64,000 bases of DNA. Source: Stagnihabitans sp038231395 (GTDB lineage: Bacteria; Pseudomonadota; Alphaproteobacteria; Rhodobacterales; Rhodobacteraceae). Numbering within the stretch: position 1 is the first letter of the stretch; every line of letters begins with the position of its first letter. The stretch covers positions 1-64,000 of the forward strand of contig JBBRLL010000009.1 of NCBI GenBank assembly GCA_038231395.1, written 5' to 3'. Below are positions 1 through 8,255 of the stretch, one piece after another. The translations under genes and the position numbers were made by a program. Below the pieces are notes generated by a model. The model saw nothing but the letters and a program-made list of their open reading frames with translations, made no database searches and was not told where the DNA came from.

Positions 1-556
1 CTCAGGCCTGGCTGGCAGACGTTCTGGCAAGAATGCCCAGCATCGTCGTCTCACGCCTCCCGGAACTCCTGCCATGGAATTGGAAAGCCGCCCAAACCGC
101 GAAAGCCGCCTGACCGCGTCCCTGACCGGATGCTTACCATCCTCGTCATGAACCAGCGAAGGGTCAAAGCCCGGAGGGGCCTCAAAGATCGGGTCCGTCC
201 AATCGCCGACAATCGTCGCACGCGTCACGATGGTGTCGTGCACATCCTTGAAGGCTGCGTCAAAGCGCTTCACATCGGTGTAAACGAGCAAGAACCTGCC
301 ATCCGCACGGCTGGGACAAGGGGCCCGAACCCCCGCAACTTTCCGGATTGCCGCACGTTTCCAACTGGCTTTCCCGCCGCAACGGACGTGAGATCAGCGA
401 CCATGGAACCAGATCGGCCGAATGGTGGATGTGGACGCCGGGATACCATTCGAAGGTCAAGGCGGCGACAAAATAATCACCACCAACCCGGCAAATCGAA
501 GGGTCGGCCTTTAAGCCGCGCAGGATTGGATTGTCGATCGTGGCGACCCCTGACAC
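1..556 (-). pseudogene. GH43 beta-xylosidase remnant (N-terminal part, frameshifted)
   Basis: Reading leftward from a GTG at 554-556, the translation gives a typical start of a glycoside hydrolase family 43 xylosidase/arabinosidase: DNPILRGLKADPSI, then DDYF-like and TFEWYPGVHIHHS motifs, including the Asp of the five-bladed propeller active site. After the GNPESCG stretch (about 325-345) the frame shifts; in the next frame the family pattern resumes (RFLLVYTDVKRFD, then GFDPSLVHDEDG) to about position 140. From there to position 1 no family similarity is seen, so the gene is both frameshifted and truncated or rearranged. It lies beyond the terminator of the neighbouring transporter operon and is probably a decaying leftover of the same hemicellulose locus. 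Family identity is recognised from motifs only. Confidence 0.75.
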
Positions 557-605
557 ACGATTTTCCTGCGATAAATCATGGGGCGCGACAGGGGTTTTTT
601 CGCAG

Positions 606-646
606 AAAAAAAGGGGCGCGGATTTTTCGCAGGTAATCCGTGCCCC
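606..646 (-). terminator. Rho-independent terminator of the leftward glycoside/ABC operon
   Basis: On the minus strand a GC-rich hairpin (arms at about 635-646 and 613-623, with one A/C mismatch) is followed directly by seven T residues (606-612). It lies 8 bases after the stop of the last operon gene at 654. It separates the working operon from the GH43 relic. The loop and tail also contain TTTTTTCGCAGAAAAAA-like palindromic sequence resembling the repeats at 59.5 kb. Confidence 0.75.
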
Positions 647-653
647 CAAAGGG

Positions 654-1784
654 TCAGACCAGCAAGGCCTGTGCTTCGGCAATGCCCAGGGCTTGCGGGC
701 GCGTGCAGGTGGTGGTCATGGTCATGAACTGGCCAGAGGCACCGGATTGGATGCAGGCGGTCATCACCTCGACCCCATGCAAGGTGCGTTCCAAGGAACA
801 GCGGTGCTCCCGGCCCTCCATATGCGCCACGGCCATATCGGCCAGACCGGCGGTGCGATAGTTGGCCAACGGGCCGCGCGGGCTGTCCTGATTGGTCTTG
901 CCGAACGGGTGATCCCACGGGTCCACGGTTGTAATCTTGCCGTCCTTGCCCGCCATCTCCACCACACCCCCGAAAAAGTTGGGATCAGGGACATAAAGGG
1001 TACCTTCGGTGCCGTAGAATTCGAAATGGGCGCGGCGGTGCGACCAGACATCCCAGGAGGTTGAAAGCTGAACGGTGGCGCCGGTGTGAAACTCCAGCAG
1101 GGCGTGGATGTTGGTGGGGGTTTTGACCGGGATCTGTTCGCCAGCCCGCGGACCGGAGCCGATGGTGCGGGTGGACGACGAAGATGAGGTCAGCGCGCCG
1201 ACCCGTTTCACCGGACCAAGCAGGTTGATCAGGTTGGCCACGTAATAGGGCCCAAGGTCCAGCATCGGACCCGCACCGGGCAGAAAGAAGAAATCGGGGC
1301 TGGGGTGCCAACCCTCTGGCCCGTGGTTTTGCACAGCGCAGGCGGCGGCCGTGATGGTGCCGACACGGCCCTCGTCCAGCAAAGCGCGGGCCTGCTGGTG
1401 CGCGCCGCCAAGGAAGGTGTCAGGCGCGCAACCGATTTTGAGACCCTTGGCCGCCGCCAGATCCCGCAGGGTGGTCCCCTGCTCCAGCGTCAGTACCAGC
1501 GGCTTTTCGGAATAGGCATGTTTTCCGGCCTCAAGGATGCGCTTGGTGATCGGGTAATGCGCGTCCGGAATGGTCAGGTTGATGATGATATCAAGGTCTT
1601 TGTTGGCCAGAAGGTCATCAACCGACTGCGCTTTCACGTTGTATTCGCCGGCGCGGGCGGTGGCGGCCGCCATGTTCAGATCGGCCACGGCGCGCACTTC
1701 CAGCCCTTTGAACAAAGGGGCCAGCCGCAGATATGAGGTCGAGATATTGCCGCATCCGATAATGCCAATGCCGAGTTTTGTCAT
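654..1784 (-). CDS. Gfo/Idh/MocA-family sugar oxidoreductase
   Basis: A 376-residue NAD(P)-dependent dehydrogenase of the Gfo/Idh/MocA family. The N-terminus shows the Rossmann motif GIIGCGNIS (residues about 6-14), and the family's EKP motif follows (SEKPLVL, about residue 93), whose Lys is the usual catalytic residue. The C-terminal half is the alpha/beta substrate domain with the GPMLDLGPYY segment. Such enzymes oxidise or reduce a ring hydroxyl of sugars, inositols or glycosides. It is the last gene of the leftward transporter operon, followed by a terminator. The substrate is not readable from sequence; linkage to a beta-mannosidase suggests a mannoside-derived sugar (inference). A second family member lies at 12.1 kb on the other arm of the locus. 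Confidence 0.88.
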   Translation of the reverse strand: MTKLGIGIIGCGNISTSYLRLAPLFKGLEVRAVADLNMAAATARAGEYNVKAQSVDDLLANKDLDIIINLTIPDAHYPITKRILEAGKHAYSEKPLVLTLEQGTTLRDLAAAKGLKIGCAPDTFLGGAHQQARALLDEGRVGTITAAACAVQNHGPEGWHPSPDFFFLPGAGPMLDLGPYYVANLINLLGPVKRVGALTSSSSSTRTIGSGPRAGEQIPVKTPTNIHALLEFHTGATVQLSTSWDVWSHRRAHFEFYGTEGTLYVPDPNFFGGVVEMAGKDGKITTVDPWDHPFGKTNQDSPRGPLANYRTAGLADMAVAHMEGREHRCSLERTLHGVEVMTACIQSGASGQFMTMTTTCTRPQALGIAEAQALLV

Positions 1785-1857
1785 GGTCTTAGCCTTTCAG
1801 GCGAGATGGTTTGACGGTTTCGCCGCCCGAACAGCCGCGAAAAGACGATCCTGCTTC

Positions 1858-2607
1858 TTACAAAGCTTTGGCGGCGGCGAAAGCGCGGGTGGCAAAGCGC
1901 TTGTCGTCCGAAGGGTTGTCATGTTCCAACACGAAATGTTTGCAGCCCACTGCCTTCAACGCCGCCATGATGGTTTTCCAATCGACAGTGCCGTAACCGC
2001 AGTCGGCCCAGCCGTCCTCGTCCAGGTTCTGGCCAGCGGGGGCAATATCCTTGACATGGGCGGCGGTGATGCGCGGGCCGTATTGTTTGATCCACGCCAG
2101 CGGGTCGGCACCGCCCCGGATCACCCATGCCACGTCAAGCTCGACCTCAAGGCTCTGGCCCCCTTGCAAAATGGCGGCCTCGGGGATCGAGCCGTCCGCT
2201 TGCGGTTTGAATTCGAAGTCGTGGTTGTGCCATCCGGTGCCAAAGCCCGCAGCCCGGATCGGCGCGAAGGCCTTTTCCAGCCGCGCGCCGAATGCACGCC
2301 AGCCCGCGCCATCGGTCGGGCGTTGGTCGGGCATGATGTGGGGGACGTAAAGACGCTCCATCCCGAGGGTCCTGGCAACCTCCAGCGCCCAGTCGGGGGT
2401 ATCTTCGATCTGCGACAGGCCAAAGTGGCCGGTGGACATTTTCAGGCCATGGGTTTTCAGCGCGGCGGCGGTGGCGGCCAGAGTGGCTGCGTCGGCATAA
2501 AGACCGCCAAAACCTTCAGTATCGGCGATGCCTGCGGCGGCGAGCATCTTGCAGGTCGCGTCCAGTGGCGGGAATTTGCGCGAGGAATAGAGTTGATAGG
2601 CGATCAT
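1858..2607 (-). CDS. Sugar phosphate isomerase/epimerase (TIM barrel, AP endonuclease 2 fold)
   Basis: A 249-residue protein of the xylose-isomerase-like TIM-barrel superfamily. Visible family signatures are a GWHNHDFEF motif around residue 130, a metal-binding ELDVAW strand around residue 155, and AAHVKDI about residue 190, which carry the Glu, Asp and His ligands of a divalent metal. Members isomerise or epimerise sugars or keto-inositols and often pair with Gfo/Idh dehydrogenases, as here. It sits between the GH2 gene and the dehydrogenase in the leftward operon. A 99-base gap separates it from the GH2 stop. Exact substrate unknown. Confidence 0.85.
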   Translation of the reverse strand: MIAYQLYSSRKFPPLDATCKMLAAAGIADTEGFGGLYADAATLAATAAALKTHGLKMSTGHFGLSQIEDTPDWALEVARTLGMERLYVPHIMPDQRPTDGAGWRAFGARLEKAFAPIRAAGFGTGWHNHDFEFKPQADGSIPEAAILQGGQSLEVELDVAWVIRGGADPLAWIKQYGPRITAAHVKDIAPAGQNLDEDGWADCGYGTVDWKTIMAALKAVGCKHFVLEHDNPSDDKRFATRAFAAAKAL

Positions 2608-2706
2608 GGGGCGTCCTTTCAGGAGGTCGCAGGCATCAGGAGGTGGCGGATTTCGGTCCGTGGCGGATATTGCGTGGCTGTCAGCGAAACACTGAACGCG
2701 TACACT

Positions 2707-5103
2707 TCAATAAGTGGCGGAGCGCAGGTCGCGCAAGGTGAATTGCGGGTCTTCGGTTGTCCCGGCTGCGGTCTCTGTTCCGATCGCGGGCGCGAAGGTG
2801 ATGACAGCGGGGTAGCCGGGAAAAATCACGAAAGCGTTGTGCGAGAAGCGGCCCGGGACCGAGGATTCCACCGCGACAAACAAAGCCAACGTCTCGGATG
2901 ATATTGTGATTTCATAGGCTTGGCCGAGATTCTTCACGTGATGCATGAGGTTGGTCGGTTGCAGATCATAGGTCTTGTATGGCCTCGGGGCGAAGTGATC
3001 GCCGCCTCTGTGGACTCCGATGGTATCGACCCAGGTGTAGGCGAGAATTTCGTCATCATTCACAGCCACGGTCATCGCCAAAACTGCACGGCTGCCGACG
3101 GTCAGGGTCTGGACGCCGAGTTCTCGCGTGCTTCCGGCCATGTTGACGGCATAGGCGGTGACGGTCAGGGTCACATCATGCGCCAGGTCGTTGACGGCGC
3201 GCAGTTCGATCTTGCCCGCCACCGGTACGGCCGAAACAAAGACAGCGGCGTAAAAATCGCGGGCCATGTGGTGCAGCAGTTTCCAGCCGCCACCGTGGTC
3301 AAGGCTGGACCACGAACACACCGGCCAGGTGTCGTTCAACTGCCAGATCAGCGTGCCCATGCAGTGCGGTTTCAGGCTCCGCCAATGGGTGACGGCGGTT
3401 TTGATCGCAAGGCCTTGCTGGACTTGGCTGAGGTAGACGAAATTCTCAAAACTGTTCGGAAAACGGAAATACCGGAACATGGTTTCAGCGATGCGGGCGT
3501 TGCCGCCAGCGTTCTTTTGGTGGCTCTCCATCACTGGGGCTGCGATGTTGAAATCTTTGGGATCAGCGAATTTGCGGATCACGTCGATCGAAGGATAGGA
3601 CTGGAAGCCGAATTCGGAGCAGAACCGGGGGCTTACGTCGCGGTAGTGGTCGAAATCCCGGCCCTCGTGCCAGACGCTCCAGAAGTGCATGTCGCCCTTT
3701 TTGTCGTCATGCCAGGTATCGCCGAAGTCCATCGGGCCGGGCGAAGGCGATGAGGGCCACCAGACGACGCCGGGAATCGTGGCTTTCAAAGTGGTCTCGA
3801 TGGTGCGGTTCAGGCGGTCGTAGCCCACAAGGTATTGGTCGCGGTTGGCGCGGGTTTCGGGAAACCATGTCAGCGCGCCGATCAGTTCATTGTCGCCGCA
3901 CCAGAGGATCAGGCTGGCGTGGTGGTGCATCCGAAGGGCGTTCTGGCGGACCTCTATCGCCACCTGACCAAGGAAAGCGTCGTCGGCGGGGTAGATGTGG
4001 CACGAAAACATGAAATCCTGCCAGACCATCAGGCCAAGTTCGTCGCACAGGTCATAGAACCAATCAGGTTCATAGCGCCCACCACCCCAGACGCGGATCA
4101 TGTTCATGTTGGCGTCAACGGCAGATTGCAGCAGCCCGCGGGTGTCGGCTTCGTTGATCCGCCCCGCCAAAGCGTCTTGCGGAATCCAATTGGCCCCCTT
4201 GCAGAAAATGTCACGACCATTGACGGCCACCTTGAAGCCAAGGCCGGTGGCGTCTTTTTCGGTGATAAGTTCGGCAAAGCGCAGGCCGATCCTGCGGGTG
4301 ATTGTCTGGGTTCCGAGGGTGACGCCAAGGTCATGCAGCGGTTGGCCGCCCTGCCCGGCTGGCCACCAAAGGCGCGGGTTGTCGATGGTCAGATTGGCTT
4401 TGGCTATGCCGCGTTTGACGGTGGCGCGGGCCTCGACGCCGCATATGGCAAAAGTCACCTCGCCGCCGTCGTCGCCATCGACATGGGCAGCGACGGTGAC
4501 CACCGCTCGGTTCGGGGTGTGGGTTTGGGTGATGACGAGGTTTTCGATGCGGGAGGCGGTAACAGGTTCAAGGTACAGATCGCCGTAGACGCCAAAGGTC
4601 GCAAGGGCGATGTTCCAGTCCCAGCCAAAATCGCAAGAGGGTTTGCGGACCATATTGCCGTTGTGGATGGGGGTGTTGTTGGCTGAAAAGGGCACGAAAT
4701 AGCGATAGCTGTCCTGACGGCGCTTGGCTTCGGTCACGATGTTGCCAAAGGTCAGGGTGATCTCGTTGTGACCCGGTTTCAGGACGTGTGACAGATCAAC
4801 CCGGTGCGACAGAAACATGTTGTCAGAGGTCAGGACGGTCTGGCCGTTGACTTGCACTGTCACCAGAGTGTCCAGCATCGACGCCACCAGCACCAGATCA
4901 GTGCGGTCGGTGGTGAAGGTGCGCTTGGCGACCCAGGTGCGGTCACAAATCCAGCGCAGCCCGTATTCATTGCGGCCAAAGTAGGGATCGGGGATAGCGC
5001 CGGCCTTGAACAACGCGTCGATCCCGTCGCCCGGCAGTGAGAACGCCACGGCATTTTCGCCGCTGTCCTGCGCAAGCGTCCAGTCCCCGGCGAGGTTCAG
5101 CAT
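2707..5103 (-). CDS. Beta-mannosidase, glycoside hydrolase family 2
   Basis: A 798-residue protein with the GH2 architecture: N-terminal jelly-roll sugar-binding domain (W..KRTF, about residues 1-180), Ig-like domain, then the catalytic barrel beginning near NMIRVWGGGRYE (about residue 337). The acid/base Glu is in WCGDNE (about residue 405) and the nucleophile is the Glu of CSEFGFQ (about residue 497). The WGGGRYE and WQDF motifs are typical of beta-mannosidases rather than beta-galactosidases. No signal peptide is seen, so it probably acts in the cytoplasm on imported beta-mannosides. It is separated by 2 bases from the ABC ATPase gene upstream, so it is co-transcribed with the transporter. 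Confidence 0.9.
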   Translation of the reverse strand: MLNLAGDWTLAQDSGENAVAFSLPGDGIDALFKAGAIPDPYFGRNEYGLRWICDRTWVAKRTFTTDRTDLVLVASMLDTLVTVQVNGQTVLTSDNMFLSHRVDLSHVLKPGHNEITLTFGNIVTEAKRRQDSYRYFVPFSANNTPIHNGNMVRKPSCDFGWDWNIALATFGVYGDLYLEPVTASRIENLVITQTHTPNRAVVTVAAHVDGDDGGEVTFAICGVEARATVKRGIAKANLTIDNPRLWWPAGQGGQPLHDLGVTLGTQTITRRIGLRFAELITEKDATGLGFKVAVNGRDIFCKGANWIPQDALAGRINEADTRGLLQSAVDANMNMIRVWGGGRYEPDWFYDLCDELGLMVWQDFMFSCHIYPADDAFLGQVAIEVRQNALRMHHHASLILWCGDNELIGALTWFPETRANRDQYLVGYDRLNRTIETTLKATIPGVVWWPSSPSPGPMDFGDTWHDDKKGDMHFWSVWHEGRDFDHYRDVSPRFCSEFGFQSYPSIDVIRKFADPKDFNIAAPVMESHQKNAGGNARIAETMFRYFRFPNSFENFVYLSQVQQGLAIKTAVTHWRSLKPHCMGTLIWQLNDTWPVCSWSSLDHGGGWKLLHHMARDFYAAVFVSAVPVAGKIELRAVNDLAHDVTLTVTAYAVNMAGSTRELGVQTLTVGSRAVLAMTVAVNDDEILAYTWVDTIGVHRGGDHFAPRPYKTYDLQPTNLMHHVKNLGQAYEITISSETLALFVAVESSVPGRFSHNAFVIFPGYPAVITFAPAIGTETAAGTTEDPQFTLRDLRSATY

Positions 5104-5105
5104 GA

Positions 5106-6182
5106 TCAGATCCGCTGTTCGTTGGTTTCGTCGAAAAGTGAAGACTTGGCGATATCGACCTTCAGGTGAACCGGCGTGCCAGCCTTGGGACGGTGTTCGA
5201 ACGGAACCCGCACCGACATCTGCCTGCCCTGAACTTCCAGCCAGACCAGAGAGTCTGCGCCCATCGGCTCGTCAATCTCGACCACGGCGGGGATGGTTTT
5301 GCCGGGGATGGGCATGTCAACGATTTCAAGATGTTCGGGACGCAGGCCCAGAATGGCCTTGGAGCGGTCCAGAATGGCACCCCCTTCATATCCGGCAAGA
5401 TCAAGCCTGACATCGCCAAAGACGAAGGTCTTGCCGCCATCGACCGTTTCACCCTTGATGAAGTTCATCGCAGGAGAGCCGATGAAACCGGCCACGAACA
5501 GGTTCACCGGACGGTTGTAAATGGTGTGCGGCTGGTCCAGCTGCTGAATGATGCCACCGCGCATGATGGCGATGCGGTCGGCAAGGGTCAGCGCCTCGAT
5601 CTGGTCATGGGTCACATAGATCATCGTGTTTTTCAGGCGGTTGTGCAGGCGCTTCAACTCCACCCGCAATTCGCTGCGCAGCTTGGCGTCAAGGTTCGAC
5701 AGGGGTTCATCGAACAGGAACACGTCAACCTCACGCACCAAGGCGCGGCCGATGGCGACGCGCTGACGTTGACCGCCCGAAAGGGCACCGGGCTTGCGGT
5801 CCAACAGCGGGCCGATTTGCAGGATTTCAGAGGCGCGCTGAACCCGCTTTTCAATCTCTTCCTTGGGCAGGCCCGCAATTTTCAGGCCGAACGACATGTT
5901 GCCGCGCACCGTCATCTGCGGATAAAGCGCATAGGACTGAAACACCATGCCGATGCCACGCTCTGACGGTTCGGCCCAGGTGACGTTCTTGCCCTTGATG
6001 TGGATCTGACCCTCTGTCAACTCCAACAGCCCCGCGATGCAATTGAGCAGGGTGGATTTTCCGCACCCCGACGGCCCCAGAAGCACGATGAATTCGCCTT
6101 CCGACACGTCGATGTTGAGGTTTTTCAGAACTTCGGCCGACCCGAATTTCAGCGTGAGGTTTTGGACGGAGACTGAGTACAT
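5106..6182 (-). CDS. Sugar ABC transporter ATP-binding protein (UgpC/MalK type)
   Basis: A 358-residue ATPase of the carbohydrate ABC importer class. Walker A GPSGCGKST is at residues 36-44, the signature LSGGQ at 134-138 and Walker B FLFDEP at about 155-160, followed by the switch His in YVTHDQ. The C-terminal third is the TOBE/MalK regulatory domain. It energises the two permeases encoded immediately upstream (4-base gap to the MalG-like gene). UgpC/MsmK-type ATPases can be shared among several sugar importers; here the gene is inside the operon, so a dedicated role is likely. Confidence 0.93.
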   Translation of the reverse strand: MYSVSVQNLTLKFGSAEVLKNLNIDVSEGEFIVLLGPSGCGKSTLLNCIAGLLELTEGQIHIKGKNVTWAEPSERGIGMVFQSYALYPQMTVRGNMSFGLKIAGLPKEEIEKRVQRASEILQIGPLLDRKPGALSGGQRQRVAIGRALVREVDVFLFDEPLSNLDAKLRSELRVELKRLHNRLKNTMIYVTHDQIEALTLADRIAIMRGGIIQQLDQPHTIYNRPVNLFVAGFIGSPAMNFIKGETVDGGKTFVFGDVRLDLAGYEGGAILDRSKAILGLRPEHLEIVDMPIPGKTIPAVVEIDEPMGADSLVWLEVQGRQMSVRVPFEHRPKAGTPVHLKVDIAKSSLFDETNEQRI

Positions 6183-6186
6183 GAGA

Positions 6187-7086
6187 TCAACCCTTGACGG
6201 CGCCGGCAGCGATGCCGCGCACGAAGTATTTGCCGGAGAAGAAGTAAATGGCCAAGGGCACGATCCCGGTCAGGATCGTGGCAGCCATGTCAACGTTGTA
6301 AGCCTTGCCACCGGTGGCCGAGTTGACGATGTTGTTCAACTGCACGGTCATCGGATAGTTTTGCGGGCCTGCGAAGATCACGCCGAACAGGAAGTCGTTC
6401 CAGATGCCGGTGACCTGAAGGATGACCGACACAGTAAATATCGGCGTGGCCATTGGCACGAAGATGCGAAAGAAGATGCCCCAGTAGCCGGCCCCATCCA
6501 CCCTAGCGGCCTTGAACAACTCTTGTGGAAGTGAGGCGAAGTAGTTGCGGAACAGCAGGGTTTGCACCGGAAGGCCGAAGATGGTGTGCACCAGGATCAC
6601 GGCGGGCAGGGTCGAGAAAATTCCCAGCTCCCGCGTGATGATCACCAAGGGGTAGACCATGACGATGTAGGGGATGAAGTTGGCCAGCAGCAGAACGGCG
6701 AAAAAGGTTTCCGAGAATTTGAACGGCCAGTTTGCCAGCGAATACCCGGTGACCGAGGCCACCGCGATCGACACCACCGTTGACGGCACGGTGATCTTGA
6801 CCGAATTCCAGAAGCCCGGCTGGATCCCCTGACAATAAAGCCCGGTGCAGGCACTGCTCCACGCCTTCACCCAAGCGTCCAGCGTCGGATGCAACGTCGG
6901 CATGAAGATGTTGCCCGACTGGATTTCCTGGATGTTCTTCAGCGAGGTGATGATCATGATGTACAGCGGGAACAGAAAGAACAGCGCGCAGATGATCAGC
7001 ACGGAATAGACCACAAAACGCTGTGGGGTGACGAAGGGCTTGGGTTTGGAGCCGCTTGGTCCGGTCATTTGCATTTGGTTTGCCAT
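6187..7086 (-). CDS. Carbohydrate ABC transporter permease (MalG family)
   Basis: A 299-residue inner-membrane protein with about six hydrophobic segments, the first at residues 25-50 (VVYSVLIICALFFLFPLYI). The permease EAA loop is visible as ELFKAARVDGAGYWGIFFRIFVPM (about residues 190-213), the site that docks on the ATPase. It forms a heterodimeric channel with the MalF-like protein encoded just upstream, with a gap of 4 bases. The N-terminal cytoplasmic tail of about 24 residues is typical of the family. Confidence 0.92.
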   Translation of the reverse strand: MANQMQMTGPSGSKPKPFVTPQRFVVYSVLIICALFFLFPLYIMIITSLKNIQEIQSGNIFMPTLHPTLDAWVKAWSSACTGLYCQGIQPGFWNSVKITVPSTVVSIAVASVTGYSLANWPFKFSETFFAVLLLANFIPYIVMVYPLVIITRELGIFSTLPAVILVHTIFGLPVQTLLFRNYFASLPQELFKAARVDGAGYWGIFFRIFVPMATPIFTVSVILQVTGIWNDFLFGVIFAGPQNYPMTVQLNNIVNSATGGKAYNVDMAATILTGIVPLAIYFFSGKYFVRGIAAGAVKG

Positions 7087-7090
7087 GTGA

Positions 7091-8047
7091 TCAGTGCCCC
7101 TGAGCCTTCTTGCCGAATTCCAACCGGATCCACGGGATCAGGACGACGGCCATCGCCGCCAGCATGACGGTGGAGGCCGCCAGCGATTGGCCAAGATTGG
7201 CCGAGAAGTTTTGATAAATGTAGCGGGTCGGCACGTCGGACGAGATGCCGGGGCCGCCGTCGGTCAGGGCGACGACAAGGTCATAGACCCGCACAGCCCC
7301 GGCAGCCACGATCACAAAGGTGGTGACCACGACCGGCTTCATCATCGGGATGACGATCTGGATGTAGGTGCGCCACGCGGGAATGCCGTCAACCCGGGCC
7401 GCCTTCCAGATATCCTCGTCGATGCCACGCAGTCCTGCCAGCATCAGGGCCATGACAAGACCCGTGCCCTGCCAGATGCCCGCCACCACGATAGCGTACA
7501 TCACATTGTGACGGTCCGCGATCCAGTCGAAGGTAAACGAGGTCCAACCCATCGCCCGGACCGAGGCTTGCAGCCCGTACTGTGGCGACATGATCCAGGC
7601 CCAGACGTGGCCGGTCACGATGAAGGACAGCGCGAACGGGTAAAGGTAGATGGTGCGGAACAGACCCTCCAGCCGGATTTTCTGGTCCATCATCACGGCC
7701 AGCAGGAATCCCAACGAAATCGACACGACAATCGACAGCACTGCAAAGGTCGCCACGTTGGGCAGCGCGCCCATGCACGATGCTTTCCACGTCTCCTGAC
7801 CGATCTTGGTCAGCGCAGGGCAATTCATCCAGCGGTCGGTGTTGAACAGGCGGGTGTAGTTTGCAAGGCCAACGTAGCCCTCCCACCACTCTTTGGGCGA
7901 GAAATACGGCACGATCTTGATGTTGGTGAACGAGAAGGCAACCGTCCAGAACGTGCCGCCGACAAAGACCACCAGCACGATGAACATCATCGGCAAAGAG
8001 GCGATCTTTGAGGACAGGTTCCTGAACAGAGGGTTGGGCCGATCCAT
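7091..8047 (-). CDS. Sugar ABC transporter permease (MalF family)
   Basis: A 318-residue membrane protein with about six hydrophobic helices and the EAA loop DEDIWKAARVDGIPAWRTY in the C-terminal half. I chose the ATG at 8045-8047 (MDRPNPLF...). The frame is open for another 26 codons upstream, but that stretch crosses a 40-base tandem repeat and is unlike a MalF N-terminus. It partners the MalG-like permease. An unusual 208-base gap with tandem repeats and a hairpin separates it from the binding-protein gene upstream. Confidence 0.9.
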   Translation of the reverse strand: MDRPNPLFRNLSSKIASLPMMFIVLVVFVGGTFWTVAFSFTNIKIVPYFSPKEWWEGYVGLANYTRLFNTDRWMNCPALTKIGQETWKASCMGALPNVATFAVLSIVVSISLGFLLAVMMDQKIRLEGLFRTIYLYPFALSFIVTGHVWAWIMSPQYGLQASVRAMGWTSFTFDWIADRHNVMYAIVVAGIWQGTGLVMALMLAGLRGIDEDIWKAARVDGIPAWRTYIQIVIPMMKPVVVTTFVIVAAGAVRVYDLVVALTDGGPGISSDVPTRYIYQNFSANLGQSLAASTVMLAAMAVVLIPWIRLEFGKKAQGH

Positions 8048-8056
8048 GGAGTCTAC

Positions 8057-8143
8057 CTTCTGGAAGAGGGTCCAAATGCGCGCGAAGCGTCGCGGGCTTC
8101 TGGAAGAGGGTTCAAATGCGCGCAAAACCGTCGCGCGCTTCTG
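8057..8143. repeat. 40-base tandem duplication upstream of the malF-like gene
   Basis: Two near-identical units starting with CTTCTGGAAGAGGG lie at 8057-8094 and 8097-8135 (period 40), with a partial third start at 8137. They differ at only a few positions. The array ends 9 bases before the malF-like start codon, so it occupies the translation leader of that gene. Confidence 0.85.
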
Positions 8144-8188
8144 AAACAGCGGTCACTTGACCACAAAGCGATGCAGGGCTGCAAATCA

Positions 8189-8217
8189 CAGGCCCGGCCC
8201 CGTAGGAGCCGGGCCTG
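8189..8217 (-). promoter_or_regulatory. Intercistronic hairpin after the binding-protein gene
   Basis: A perfect 10-bp inverted repeat (CAGGCCCGGC / GCCGGGCCTG) with a 9-base loop lies 39 bases after the binding-protein stop. On the coding strand it is not followed by a T run, so it is more likely an mRNA-stabilising or attenuating stem than a full terminator. Such stems commonly raise binding-protein expression over permeases. Confidence 0.6.
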
Positions 8218-8255
8218 TTCTTGAACGTTACGTCGCGGACACGCTTTGGCGTCGC

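Noticed and set aside
1570..2901. 443-codon open frame on the plus strand
   Set aside because: It is antisense to the isomerase and dehydrogenase genes, has no domain motifs and arises from high-GC codon structure.
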